Below the pieces are notes generated by a model. It was not told the origin of the DNA. It worked only from the letters and a program-made list of their open reading frames with translations, and did not search any database. Source: Clostridia bacterium (GTDB taxonomy: Bacteria > Acidobacteriota > Terriglobia > Terriglobales > Acidobacteriaceae). From it: DNA of 64,000 nucleotides. The stretch lies in assembly GCA_035561135.1 (NCBI GenBank), contig DATMYA010000008.1, positions 434,001 to 498,000 on the forward strand, written 5' to 3'. Positions 18,383-26,439 of the stretch are shown here, one piece after another; the first letter of the stretch is position 1; every line of letters starts with the position of its first letter. Position numbers and translations under genes: made by a program.

Positions 18383-19008
18383 TGAAGCTTGGATCCGAAA
18401 GCCGGACGAAGTTCATCATCGCGATAGTACTGATGTGTGTGGCGGTGTTTCTTCTGATCAGGATGCTGAGTGGAGCGTCTGCACCGGAGCCTGCCAGCGC
18501 GCCAACAGCAACAGCGACGGCGACCGCTGGAGCGCCGGCGCAGGCTGCTAGTGCACCCGCTCCGCCTCCGCGCACTGCACAACGCCGTGGCACGCGCAGG
18601 GCGCCCGCAGCGGTGCTGAACGACACGCTCGATCCTACGCTGCGGCTTGATCTGCTGAAGGCCAGCGAGGAAACGAAATACGAGGGTAAGGGACGCAACA
18701 TCTTCAGGGCACAGGCCGAACCGGCACCCGAGCTTCCGAAGCCGGTGCAGCCGGTGATGAATCGGCCGACGGCGAACAACAACGCGCCTTCGGGTCCACC
18801 TCCGATTAATCTCAAGTTTTTCGGATTCGCGAGCCGCCAGGGCGAGGCAAAGCAGATTTTTCTTTCCCAGGGTGATGACATCTTCGTCGCCGGGGAAGGC
18901 GATATCGTGAAGAGCCGGTACAAGGTGCTACGCATCTCACCGAATGCGGTGGAGATCGAAGACGTTCTAAGCAACAATCGCCAGAGCATTCCCCTGTCGC
19001 AGAGCTAA
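18382..19008 (+). CDS. PilP-like inner-membrane protein
   Basis: A 208-residue protein with an N-terminal membrane anchor (about residues 11-30), an Ala/Pro/Thr-rich linker (about 33-75), and a C-terminal beta domain with PPPINLKFFGFASRQGEAKQIFL and GDIVKSRYKVLRISPNAVEIEDV. The latter resembles the HR/PilP-GspC domain that contacts the secretin. The GTG start overlaps the last base of pilO. It differs from canonical PilP in being a membrane protein instead of a lipoprotein. No pilQ secretin gene follows, as would be usual. Confidence 0.75.
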   Translation: MKLGSESRTKFIIAIVLMCVAVFLLIRMLSGASAPEPASAPTATATATAGAPAQAASAPAPPPRTAQRRGTRRAPAAVLNDTLDPTLRLDLLKASEETKYEGKGRNIFRAQAEPAPELPKPVQPVMNRPTANNNAPSGPPPINLKFFGFASRQGEAKQIFLSQGDDIFVAGEGDIVKSRYKVLRISPNAVEIEDVLSNNRQSIPLSQS

Positions 19009-19032
19009 CCGCGCGCGGCAAACACAAATTCC

Positions 19033-20070
19033 ATGAAGTATCGCGGATTCCAATCACGAAACAAGCGCAAGAGAGGCAGGCAGTCTGGCTACATTCTGCT
19101 CATTCTGCTGCTGGCCATGGCACTACTGATCCTCGCCATGACGGCCGCCGCTCCGCGCATAGCCCAGCAGGTTAAGCGCGACCGCGAGCAGGAGATGATC
19201 CACCGCGGCGAGCAGTACGCGCGTGCGGTCAAGAAGTATTACAAGAAGTTCGGACGCTACCCTACGCGTGTCGAAGACCTTGAGAAAACGAACAACATAC
19301 GTTTCCTGCGCAAACGATATAAAGACCCCATGACCGAGAGCGGCAACTGGAGGCTCGTACGCTTTGGCGAGGTTCAACTCGGACAGACAGGCGGGAGCAC
19401 AGGCAGTATCGCCCCAAGTGCGCAGCAACCGCAAGGGATCGGCGCGAGTGCCGGTACGCTCGGGAGCACTTCGACCACAGGTACTTCGACCACAGACGGC
19501 GAGCAGCCCAAGGCGGAGGCGCCACAGTCTGGCTTTGGCGCCTCAAGCGGCTCCAGTAGTTTTGGCTCAGGCAGTTTCGGCTCAGGCGGCTCTGGTTTCG
19601 GCGGAGGCACCGGCGGTCTTTTCGGAAACTCGAACTCGAGCCCGGGAAACACAAATTCTGGAACTCTGGGTTCGGGAGGTTCTACTTCTGGGAGCTCGAG
19701 TTCTGGAAGTTCGTTCGGAAGCTCCCTCACCGGACAGACTTTTGGCGGCGGGCCGATACTTGGCGTCGCCAGCATGAGCGAACGAACCGGCATACGCGAG
19801 TTCAACAACAAGCGGCGCTATAACCAGTGGCTGTTCGTCTTTGACCCGGCACAGGACCGTGGCGGATTAATCAAGGGACCGTACAATCCCCTCGCCGGAG
19901 CGGTGGGCGCGACGCCTGGAGTCAACATGCCAGGCGGAACTGCTGGGGGTTTTGGATCTAGTGGGTTTGGAACACCCGCTGGATCGGGAGCGACGACAGG
20001 ATTTGGAAGTCCGGCAGGTACCCAACAACAGCCGCAGGGTAGTAGCGGCTTTGGCATGAACCCCAGATAG
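19033..20070 (+). CDS. Pseudopilin-like (GspG-type) protein with a Gly/Ser-rich region
   Basis: A 345-residue protein with a basic leader, then G|YILLILLLAMALLILAMTAAAP, a hydrophobic helix like that of pseudopilins, followed by REQEMIHRGEQYARAVKKYYKKFGRYPTRVEDLEKTN, which is clearly GspG-like. The residue at +5 after the candidate cleavage glycine is Ile, not the conserved Glu. Residues about 120-240 and 290-345 are low-complexity Gly/Ser/Thr/Phe sequence (repeated GSG, SGFG, FGSG). A folded bit between them (TGIREFNNKRRYNQWLFVFDP) looks like a conserved closing motif. It ends the pilus operon at a strong terminator. Could be an envelope-spanning minor pilin; function is inferred. Confidence 0.8.
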   Translation: MKYRGFQSRNKRKRGRQSGYILLILLLAMALLILAMTAAAPRIAQQVKRDREQEMIHRGEQYARAVKKYYKKFGRYPTRVEDLEKTNNIRFLRKRYKDPMTESGNWRLVRFGEVQLGQTGGSTGSIAPSAQQPQGIGASAGTLGSTSTTGTSTTDGEQPKAEAPQSGFGASSGSSSFGSGSFGSGGSGFGGGTGGLFGNSNSSPGNTNSGTLGSGGSTSGSSSSGSSFGSSLTGQTFGGGPILGVASMSERTGIREFNNKRRYNQWLFVFDPAQDRGGLIKGPYNPLAGAVGATPGVNMPGGTAGGFGSSGFGTPAGSGATTGFGSPAGTQQQPQGSSGFGMNPR

Positions 20071-20121
20071 AACCCAGAGCAGCCCCACACGAACGCTCCA
20101 GGCGATAGTAGATGAGATGCT

Positions 20122-20151
20122 AAAAGGCCGCGTCGAAAGACGCGGCCTTTT
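20122..20151. terminator. Bidirectional terminator between the pilus operon and the Fe-S carrier gene
   Basis: A 13-bp perfect stem (AAAAGGCCGCGTC, 20122-20134) with a GAAA loop and flanking A and T tracts on either side serves both convergent transcripts. Confidence 0.93.
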
Positions 20152-20171
20152 GAGTGCTCACTCTCGCGAAT

Positions 20172-20540
20172 TTACGCGCTGAAGGACGAGCCGCAACCGC
20201 ACGTGCTCTTGACGTTCGGATTTTCGAACTTGAAGCCGGCACCCTCAAGCGTCTCGACGTAGTCGACAACGCATGACTGCAAGTACATTAACGAAGTCGC
20301 GTCGACGAAAACCTTAAGGCCTTCGTAGTCGAACGTCTTGTCCATGGCTCCCGCGCCGTTCTCAAACGACATGCTATACGAAAAGCCGGAGCAGCCGCCT
20401 CCAACGACGCCAACACGGAGTCCCGCGGGAACAGGATTCTGCTGCGCCATGATTTCCTTCACCTTAGCAATTGCGTTCGGCGTCAGCGAAACCGGGTTTG
20501 TTTTTTTGACTTCGGGCGGTGTCGTAGTCGTGGTCGACAT
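20172..20540 (-). CDS. erpA: A-type iron-sulfur carrier protein (IscA/SufA/ErpA family)
   Basis: A 122-residue protein with the three conserved cysteines of A-type carriers: Cys50 in GGGCSGFSY and Cys114/Cys116 in STCGCGSSF at the C-terminus. Such proteins receive Fe-S clusters from scaffold proteins and insert them into apo-enzymes. The N-terminal 13 residues are a Thr/Pro-rich extension. ATG 20540 is preceded by an AGGAGA box. It is a single gene with its own promoter (20573-20581) and a terminator. Whether it acts as IscA, SufA or ErpA cannot be told from the sequence. Confidence 0.92.
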   Translation of the reverse strand: MSTTTTTPPEVKKTNPVSLTPNAIAKVKEIMAQQNPVPAGLRVGVVGGGCSGFSYSMSFENGAGAMDKTFDYEGLKVFVDATSLMYLQSCVVDYVETLEGAGFKFENPNVKSTCGCGSSFSA

Positions 20541-20572
20541 TCGTGTCTCCTGTTGATTGCCGTGTACCAGAA

Positions 20573-20581
20573 ATTATAGCA
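20573..20581 (-). promoter_or_regulatory. Extended -10 promoter for the Fe-S carrier gene
   Basis: On the minus strand the sequence TGCTATAAT (20581-20573) is a perfect extended -10 element. It lies about 33 bp upstream of the ATG, leaving a short leader with AGGAGA. No good -35 hexamer is seen, as is common with extended -10 promoters. Confidence 0.65.
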
Positions 20582-20828
20582 AATACTCCATCACATTTAC
20601 CTGTGATGCGAACTTTTCGATGCAGCGATATGCGCTTAAAACGAGCAACACTGTTTTAGACGCCGGATGGAAGCAGATCGTTGCAAAAACTTGAGTCTCG
20701 CGTTGGATGCGCGAAAACAAAGTCCTGCGCGGGCAGCCACTTTGCCCCAGTCACCAGGCAGGCGTCCGAGAGTTGCCGTAGGCGAGTGTTTGGAAAAAAT
20801 ATTCATCCCATCAGGAAAGACTCGGAGA

Positions 20829-20972
20829 TATAATTTGCCGCACAAAGGGCCCCATACCCGCGGCGGCTGGCCGCTCATCCGGGTTGGGCCGGCGTAGAAG
20901 TGGGAGTGCGCCGGTGGGTGAGCTGCTCAGAAAGCCTCTACGAGTGCGCGGGATCAGAACCTGAGGTGGCGA
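20829..20972 (+). other. Structured leader or small RNA upstream of the small membrane protein gene
   Basis: A TATAAT at 20829-20834 could start a transcript near 20841. The following ~130 bases are G+C-rich and fold: GCGGC...GGCCGC, then CCGGCG (20889-20894) pairs with CGCCGG (20909-20914), then GAGCTGCTC. The end overlaps GAGGTGG, the ribosome binding site for the ATG at 20973. The rest of the gap (20541-20828) shows nothing convincing. A 6S-like reading (GGTGAGC-TGCTC followed by AGAAAGCC) was considered but its 3' half is missing. Confidence 0.35.
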
Positions 20973-21245
20973 ATGCCGTTAATGCAAGTGCTGCTGATAG
21001 TCTGGGCCGTACTTACGACGATTCTTGTGATCCTGATCATCTATCGCAGCACGCTGACCATGCATGAGGATGATCAGCTTTTCATCGAGAAATCCGAGTC
21101 GCATATGGAACGCGAACAGCAGGAGCTGCTGCTCAAGTTGAACCGGCTCACGCCGATCGTCGGCTGGCTCGGAGCGACTTCAGGCGTGCTCATCCTGGTG
21201 ATTGCGGGCATGTGGATCTGGCGCGGATTGAACGCGGTTCAATGA
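20973..21245 (+). CDS. Small two-helix membrane protein of unknown function
   Basis: A 90-residue protein with membrane segments at about residues 5-24 and 64-84, separated by a polar, charged loop (HEDDQLFIEKSESHMEREQQELLLKLNRL). The start ATG 20973 has GAGGTGG six bases upstream. Both ends would lie on the same side of the membrane. It appears to be a lineage-type protein; no function is known to me. It sits alone behind a structured leader. Confidence 0.7.
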   Translation: MPLMQVLLIVWAVLTTILVILIIYRSTLTMHEDDQLFIEKSESHMEREQQELLLKLNRLTPIVGWLGATSGVLILVIAGMWIWRGLNAVQ

Positions 21246-21385
21246 TCTAACTGAATTGCGATAGAACCATTGCTGATCGGGGGCGCTTCAGCCCCAGTGA
21301 AAGTTGCTGCAAGCAAGAAGCGAAGCTCCGTCTTGAGATATTCCTTGTGGTCTTGTAAATGAGCACAGCTTCCATTCCTTCGAGG

Positions 21386-22570
21386 TTACGCCTTCACAGG
21401 ATCACACTCCTCAAAAGATAGCGGATTGCCACCCTGCAAGTTACCCACCCGCACACATCGCTTGCCTTCGAGAATACCCAGCAGAGGTGTGCCAAGGATT
21501 TCGCCGCGCCAGCCTTCCAGTAATGCGGGCTCGTTGTCCTCCGGATGTAATCTCCACCGAACCAACTCCTGCAGGTCTGCCGTCGTCGCGAGGAGAGCCG
21601 CGTCGATGCGGTACTCGGTAGCGAGGCCGTTCGAAGCCACGGAAAGAAGCTTGGCGAGGATCGCGACCTGCGGTGGATCTTCGCGACGTTCATTGCTCGG
21701 CAGTTTACTTTCCGGCAACTCTATCGCGACATGCACGGCTGCGACGATATCAGCGGAGGCACTGCGGACCAGGCGACGATCGAGGCCGCGCAGTGCGAAC
21801 AGGTCTTCCTCGGTTGCCGGGGACCGGCGAGCGATCTCCACAAGTAAACTATCGCCCAGAACCCGCGCGACCGGCAGGTTTAAATGCCGCGCACTACGGT
21901 CGCGCCAGCGCCACACCTCCCGCAGGACCCCCAACTGCCTCCGAGTCAAGCGCGCGCTGCCGGAGACGCGCCAACGCTCTTCTTCGCACAACACATCTTG
22001 CGCCAGACGAGCACACTCGCCCTCAACCCACTCCAGGCGGCCCATCTCTTTCGCGCGTTCGAGTACCTTTTCGCGCATGGCGAGCAGGTATCGCACGTCA
22101 TCGGCGGCATACTTTAGCTGCACGGGTGTGAGAGGACGCTTGCGCCAGTCGGTAAAGCTTTCTCCGCCGTGTACGCGGACGCCGACAAGCTTGTTCACCA
22201 AATTGGTGTGACTGAGTGGATATCCGTATCCGACCAAACCGGCGGCAACCTGTATGTCAAGGACACCCGCAGGGGGCGCGCCGGCGCCTTTAGCGCAGAA
22301 GCGCACTTCCTGCCGCGCAGCCACCGCCACCATTTCACGGCCAGGCTGGACGAGCAGTTCCCATAATTTATGGAGATCGGGAATGGCAATGGGATCAACG
22401 ATCCAGATTCCATCTGGCGTCGCCAACTGCACGAGGCAGAGCGCCGGCTCATATCGTCCTTCGGAGATGAATTCGGTATCGAGCCCAATAATGGCATATG
22501 GTTCAAGCTGCTTCAGCAGCTCAGTAAACTTCGCGGGCGTATCTACGTAAACGGCTGGGTTCGTGTCCAT
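21386..22570 (-). CDS. rnd: Ribonuclease D (DEDD exonuclease with HRDC domain)
   Basis: A 394-residue 3'-5' exonuclease of the RNase D family, which trims tRNA and other small RNA precursors. Exo I is IIGLDTEFISEG (Asp31, Glu33), Exo II lies around VLDIQVAAGL (about residue 105), and Exo III is YAADDVRYLL (about 165-170, Tyr and Asp of the DEDDy type). An HRDC domain occupies about 215-290 (LGVLREVWRWRDRSARHLNLP). The last ~90 residues appear to hold a second, degenerate HRDC-like segment. The ATG at 22570 begins the usual N-terminus. Confidence 0.93.
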   Translation of the reverse strand: MDTNPAVYVDTPAKFTELLKQLEPYAIIGLDTEFISEGRYEPALCLVQLATPDGIWIVDPIAIPDLHKLWELLVQPGREMVAVAARQEVRFCAKGAGAPPAGVLDIQVAAGLVGYGYPLSHTNLVNKLVGVRVHGGESFTDWRKRPLTPVQLKYAADDVRYLLAMREKVLERAKEMGRLEWVEGECARLAQDVLCEEERWRVSGSARLTRRQLGVLREVWRWRDRSARHLNLPVARVLGDSLLVEIARRSPATEEDLFALRGLDRRLVRSASADIVAAVHVAIELPESKLPSNERREDPPQVAILAKLLSVASNGLATEYRIDAALLATTADLQELVRWRLHPEDNEPALLEGWRGEILGTPLLGILEGKRCVRVGNLQGGNPLSFEECDPVKA

Positions 22571-22737
22571 GGGGCGTTACTGAAACATTGTAATCGGTCG
22601 GAGTTGCAGACGGCTCACGGTGCTTAGAACCTTCCCTCCCCTGCACGCGATGATCAAGCCTGCTTCGCATGGCCAGCAAGACGAAAGGCACGGCTTGCGG
22701 CCGCCCTCATTCGCTAGTACAAGGTCATCGTCCACGT

Positions 22738-23364
22738 TCATTTCGTTCCGCTGATGTTCAGTTCGTAGAGCATGTCGGGACGGGCGTCACCGCGCCAGTC
22801 AAGAACGTGCAGGAAGAAGACGACGTCCTGCCCCGCTGTCCCAGGCACCTGGAGCTGTAGCAAAGAATCGGTGGTGCCGGAATACTGGTCGTCGTTAAGA
22901 CACTCACCAGTGTAGTTGTAGCTGCTTTGGGACCAACATTTCTGGAGCCGTATGCCATTTGCGTCGACGATCTCGATGACCGTGTCCAACACGCCCGAGG
23001 TCTGCGTGTACAGCGCCCTGGCACCGACCTTCACCATTGCGCCAGCGATGGCGGTCAATTGGTAGTAGTCGTGGTCGGACTCTGTGTCGGTGCGAGTGTC
23101 CCAGTATGGGCTTAAAGATGCATTGTAAATACCCGGCCCGATGGGAGTGGCGGTGATGACTGTGTCATTGCGGGCGCTGTTTGCCGGGCGGAAGATGGTG
23201 AGCAAGTTATTTGTGACGCTTTGTGGCTTTGCCGTGAACGCGTCTGTAACCTGGACCGTTACATACGATCCGCCGAAACCCGTCGGAGTTCCCGAAATTA
23301 CGCCGGTCGAAGCATGCAGCGTCAAACCTTCGGCTATCGGGAGCCCAGCATCATCACTGAACAG
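22738..23364 (-). pseudogene. Truncated 3' remnant of a putative-Ig-domain secreted protein
   Basis: The frame encodes FSDDAGLPIAEGLTLHASTG then VISGTPTG, the end of a bacterial putative Ig (He_PIG) repeat, followed by a region like pre-peptidase C-terminal domains (DTRTDTESDHDYYQLTAIAGAMVKV and FFLHVLDWRGDARPDMLYEL). The frame is closed upstream by an in-frame TAG at 23365-23367, in the middle of what should be an Ig repeat, and there is no signal peptide or start codon with a ribosome site. The gene is therefore 5'-truncated. Its parent protein would be a large secreted multi-domain protein. An ORF calling TTG at 23325 as start is artificial. Confidence 0.7.
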
Positions 23365-23546
23365 CTACATTGGAATTGCATGAATGAAAATGAGTGAATA
23401 ATTTCCGCAGCAGCGACTTGCCTGTTCTCTGGATAGACGCTATACACTACGGCACAGAAAGATCAATCAGGCCGCCCGGTTTAGTTGCAATTGATTTTGC
23501 AGCAGTCCGTCCCAATCCAGCCGCGGTTCCAATCGCGAGGACACCA

Positions 23547-24868
23547 ATGCCCCCCGTTGTTCCCCCTCCTGTTCGGCAGATCACCAAGATCTTCGATCAC
23601 GTCGATCTCGCCCTCAGAAACGGCCGCCGCCGTAACCCTCTTCTCGCGCGTATTGCGTGCGCGTGGTTGGTGTTTGTGACCTCAATGCTGGTTTCGGCCG
23701 CAAACGCACAAACGCACATTGCGGTGGGCTACAAAGATTTCTATTACGGCACGACTGGCACCGGTACCCCGACGGGCGAAAAACCGGAAAGCAAGTTGTG
23801 GTGGAATGATGGCTACTGGTGGGGAAGTTTGTACAACGACGCCGCGCAGGAGTTTCACATCTACCGCTTCGAACCCGCGACTCACAGTTGGCAGGACACT
23901 GGAACGGTGCTCGACGACCGCAACAGCAGCAGGGCCGACGTGCTGTGGGATGCAGAGACGAACAAGCTCTACCTCGTATCGCACATCTTCACCACGCTGG
24001 GGCAGACAACGACCTCAAGCAGTTGGGGACGCCTGTACGTCTATACCTACAATTCGAGCACGAAGACGTACACCAAACAACTTCAGGTGAACAACGTTAC
24101 GAGGGGCAAATCCGAGACGCTGACGCTCGCGAAAGATACGACCGGAACGCTGTGGGCCACGTACGTAGAGGGCAGCAAGGTAATGGTGAACCACAGTAGC
24201 GGCACCAACTACGCGAGTTGGGGCACTCCCTATGTGTTGCCGATCAGCTCGAGCGCAGTCAATGTCTCGTCGGACGACATCTCGTCGATTATTGCCTTTG
24301 GAGGCAAAGTAGGAGTGATGTTGAGCAATCAGCTCACCTCCAGGTTCTATTTTGCAACTCACGCGATGGCGATCCTCCGACGACCTGGCACCAGGAGGTA
24401 CCAATTACAGGCGCAACGGGCTTGGCTGACGATCACATCAGCCTGAAAGCCACCTCAGACGGACGGGTGTTTGCCGCAGTGAAGACCTCGTACACCGGCT
24501 CCAGCGATCCGCTGGTGCTGCTGCTGGTCCGCAACACGGCAGGACAGTGGAGCAGCTATACCTTCGGACGCAAGAGCGACCACCACACCCGTCCCATCGT
24601 GCAGTTGGATCAGCAGAACGGCCGGTTGTACGTGTTCGCGACGTCGCCAGAAAGCGGTGGCACGATCTACTACAAGACTTCGAGCCTGAGCAGCATTTCG
24701 TTTCCCACCGGACTGGGCACGGCGTTTATTAAGAGCACGACCGAAGCCAACATCAATGACGCCACTTCTACGAAGCAAAACACAAACAGCACCACAGGAC
24801 TGCTGGTAGCCGCTGGCAATGTCACTGTTCGCTATTACTTCCACAACAGCTTTGGACTCAAGGAATGA
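23547..24868 (+). pseudogene. Secreted beta-propeller-like protein, interrupted by a frameshift
   Basis: ATG 23547 with GAGGA upstream starts a protein with a long basic N-terminus and signal peptide (ARIACAWLVFVTSMLVSAANA). It continues with repeat text (SRADVLWDAETNKLYLVSH, TLTLAKDTTGTLWATYVEG) typical of a sialidase-like or BNR-type propeller. Near 24360-24366 the reading frame shifts: up to FYFATH it is in frame 23547, and from DGDPPTTWHQEVPI onward it is in the frame that ends at 24868. One missing base (CGC read as GC) explains it. Either a real inactivating deletion or a sequence error. Function unknown; no Asp-box motif (SxDxGxTW) is visible. Confidence 0.7.
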
Positions 24869-24931
24869 GCACGCAGAGGCTTCGACCGTGACACGAGGTC
24901 CACGGCCATTCCCGATGTGAGCAACAAATTC

Positions 24932-24958
24932 AAAGCGCCTGCAATCGCAGGCGCTTTT
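24932..24958. terminator. Terminator after the frameshifted gene
   Basis: AAAGCGCCTGC (24932-24942), loop AATC, then GCAGGCGCTTT and T. The 11-bp stem is perfect and has A and T tracts on both sides. The rest of 24869-25144 shows nothing else that can be supported. Confidence 0.88.
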
Positions 24959-25144
24959 CATCAAGTGTCGCGCTCACCTCCGCCGCAGCGTGCCATATTG
25001 CGGATGCGTGTGCCGCGACTGCCTCAGGCGATGGTGGCGCACCGATGCTGAGTCGAGTTTTCGGCAGCAGCCGCTCCGGAGGTACAATAGCTATGAACGA
25101 GAAATTGAAGTGACTGCGACAATGACAATGTCGAGTGGAAAAGC

Positions 25145-25173
25145 TTGACGTTGCATTCAGTCCCTTCCAGAAT
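25145..25173 (+). promoter_or_regulatory. Probable sigma-70 promoter of tRNA-Leu
   Basis: TTGACG (25145-25150) and CAGAAT (25168-25173) are separated by 17 bp, giving 5/6 and 4/6 matches to the consensus. Transcription would begin about 10 bp before the mature tRNA 5' end. Confidence 0.5.
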
Positions 25174-25190
25174 TCTTTACGATTCTTAAT

Positions 25191-25275
25191 GCGAGAGTGG
25201 CGGAATTGGCAGACGCACCAGACTTAGGATCTGGCGGGTAAAACCGTGGGGGTTCGAGTCCCCCCTTTCGCACCA
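25191..25275 (+). tRNA. tRNA-Leu (anticodon UAG)
   Basis: An 85-nt class II tRNA with encoded CCA. Acceptor arms GCGAGAG (25191) and CTTTCGC pair with one G-U; the anticodon stem CCAGA/TCTGG encloses loop CTTAGGA, anticodon TAG, reading CUA. The variable arm has CGG/CCG and the T arm GGGGG-TTCGAGT-CCCCC. The 3' part is the insertion site of the element that follows; the tRNA remains complete because the element supplies the 3' end. Confidence 0.97.
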
Positions 25276-25276
25276 A
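25222..25276. repeat. attL: tRNA-Leu 3' half, direct repeat with 29720-29774
   Basis: 55 bp running from the anticodon loop through CCA. The copy at 29720-29774 differs at two positions only, both in the variable-arm loop (GTAAAA here, GTAACT there). Downstream of the variable arm, 32 bp from CCGTGGGGG to CCAA are identical. This is the usual attachment site of tyrosine-recombinase elements. Confidence 0.93.
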
Positions 25277-25282
25277 ATACTT

Positions 25283-25310
25283 ACGGGCACCCTCATAAGG
25301 TGCCCGTTTT
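25283..25310 (+). terminator. Terminator just downstream of tRNA-Leu, element-borne
   Basis: ACGGGCACC (25283-25291), 7-nt loop, GGTGCCCGT then TTT. It stands inside the element, 7 bp after attL, and would end tRNA transcription before the integrase gene. Confidence 0.85.
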
Positions 25311-25314
25311 GCAT

Positions 25315-25334
25315 TGTGCCCAATTTTGTGCCCA
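25315..25334. repeat. 20-bp repeat, left copy (candidate integrase arm site)
   Basis: TGTGCCCAATTTTGTGCCCA is made of two TGTGCCCA boxes spaced by ATTT. An exact second copy lies at 29582-29601, so one copy lies near each end inside the att sites. Such paired repeats flanking a recombinase element suggest arm-type binding sites. Confidence 0.6.
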
Positions 25335-25351
25335 CCTGAGATTTTCTGTGC

Positions 25352-26437
25352 CTAGTCTCCCGCTGGCGGAAGTGCCGCAAGTGCAGCGTTCGTTGTCTGC
25401 TGAAAGGCGCGGTCTATCGCGTCCGCCTGAGGGTGAACATATCGCTGTGTGATCGTGATTGAGGAGTGCCCAGCGATGCGCGCCAGCGTGAACACATCAC
25501 AGCCCGCCTCTGCTAGTTGCGTCAGCGCCGTGTGCCGGAGCACGTAAGGCGGGAAGGCTTTGATTTCCTTTTCCCGGCTCGCCTTCGCTTTCGCGTTCGC
25601 ACGATCGAGGCCGCGCTTGTGCTGGTCCTTCGCCGTGTCTTTGTTGAGGTGGCCTTCAATCGAGGTGGCGGGGAATACCCAACCCTCTTCCGGCTTGCCC
25701 GCGGAAATATAGCGGTTCGACATGGCGACATACACGGCCGGGACCATCGGGAGCATTCGGCGCGCGGCTTTCGTCTTGCCCTCTGTGACCTGTATAAGCC
25801 CGCCTGTGCCGTTCAGATGGATATTCTCCCACCGCAGCGCGAACACTTCGCCAGGGCGCATTCCTGTGCCGCGAATGATGATTGCAGCGTCTCTCCACGG
25901 CTGCGGGCATTCTGCGATGTACCGTTGCCAATCGCCATCTGTGAGCACGGTGTCACGCTGGCGCTCGCCTTTCGCGAGAGTGATCTTCACGGGCCTGTCC
26001 AGCTTGCCCCACTCGAATGCGAGGTTAAGGGCGCGGCGTAGGGTGCGAAGGCCGCAATTGATGCGGGAAGGGGAGAGGTGGGCATACTTCGCGGCGAAGT
26101 GCTGTGCGTGCTGGTCGCTGATCTTGTCCAGTGGATCAGAGGCCCAATCGCACTTGCAAATCATGTTCGCGCCATCGGTGTAGTATTCGGCCGTTGCGGG
26201 CTTCGCAGCGTGTTTCGTCTCCACGAATGGCACGAAATCGTCTTTCAGAAAATCCGCCAGCGCTGGCGCGGGTTTCTTTTCACGGATGCCCACAAGGCCA
26301 TTCGCTAGCGACGTGCGGTGTGCCGATTCAATGTTGCGCGCCTTCTTGTCATTGCCTTGCTTCGTGGACTCGCGGATCAGCTCGCCATTCCACATGAACT
26401 TGTACCAGTAGACACCGCCGCGCTTGTAAATGGACAT
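25352..26437 (-). CDS. int: Tyrosine recombinase (phage-type integrase)
   Basis: A 361-residue site-specific recombinase. The catalytic residues are visible: Arg in GTGMRPGEVFALRW (about 193), His-x-x-Arg region LRHTALTQLAEAG (about 298), His in GHSSITITQRYVHP (about 320) and the nucleophile Tyr in the same block (about 330). The N-terminal half carries an SAM-like core-binding domain (about 60-165). It reads toward the tRNA and starts 2 bp after the stop of the upstream 26440 gene, so both are translated from one message. It should integrate at attL and, with the excisionase-like protein, excise. Confidence 0.96.
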   Translation of the reverse strand: MSIYKRGGVYWYKFMWNGELIRESTKQGNDKKARNIESAHRTSLANGLVGIREKKPAPALADFLKDDFVPFVETKHAAKPATAEYYTDGANMICKCDWASDPLDKISDQHAQHFAAKYAHLSPSRINCGLRTLRRALNLAFEWGKLDRPVKITLAKGERQRDTVLTDGDWQRYIAECPQPWRDAAIIIRGTGMRPGEVFALRWENIHLNGTGGLIQVTEGKTKAARRMLPMVPAVYVAMSNRYISAGKPEEGWVFPATSIEGHLNKDTAKDQHKRGLDRANAKAKASREKEIKAFPPYVLRHTALTQLAEAGCDVFTLARIAGHSSITITQRYVHPQADAIDRAFQQTTNAALAALPPAGD

Positions 26438-26439
26438 AA

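Noticed and set aside
20880-20960. 6S RNA
   Set aside because: GGTGAGC-TGCTC and AGAAAGCC resemble part of 6S RNA, but the expected 3' bubble strand and closing stem are not found. Kept only as a structured region.
24218-24868. Separate 216-residue gene on the plus strand
   Set aside because: Its C-terminal part continues the 23547 protein after the frameshift, and its N-terminal part is out-of-frame reading of the same gene.
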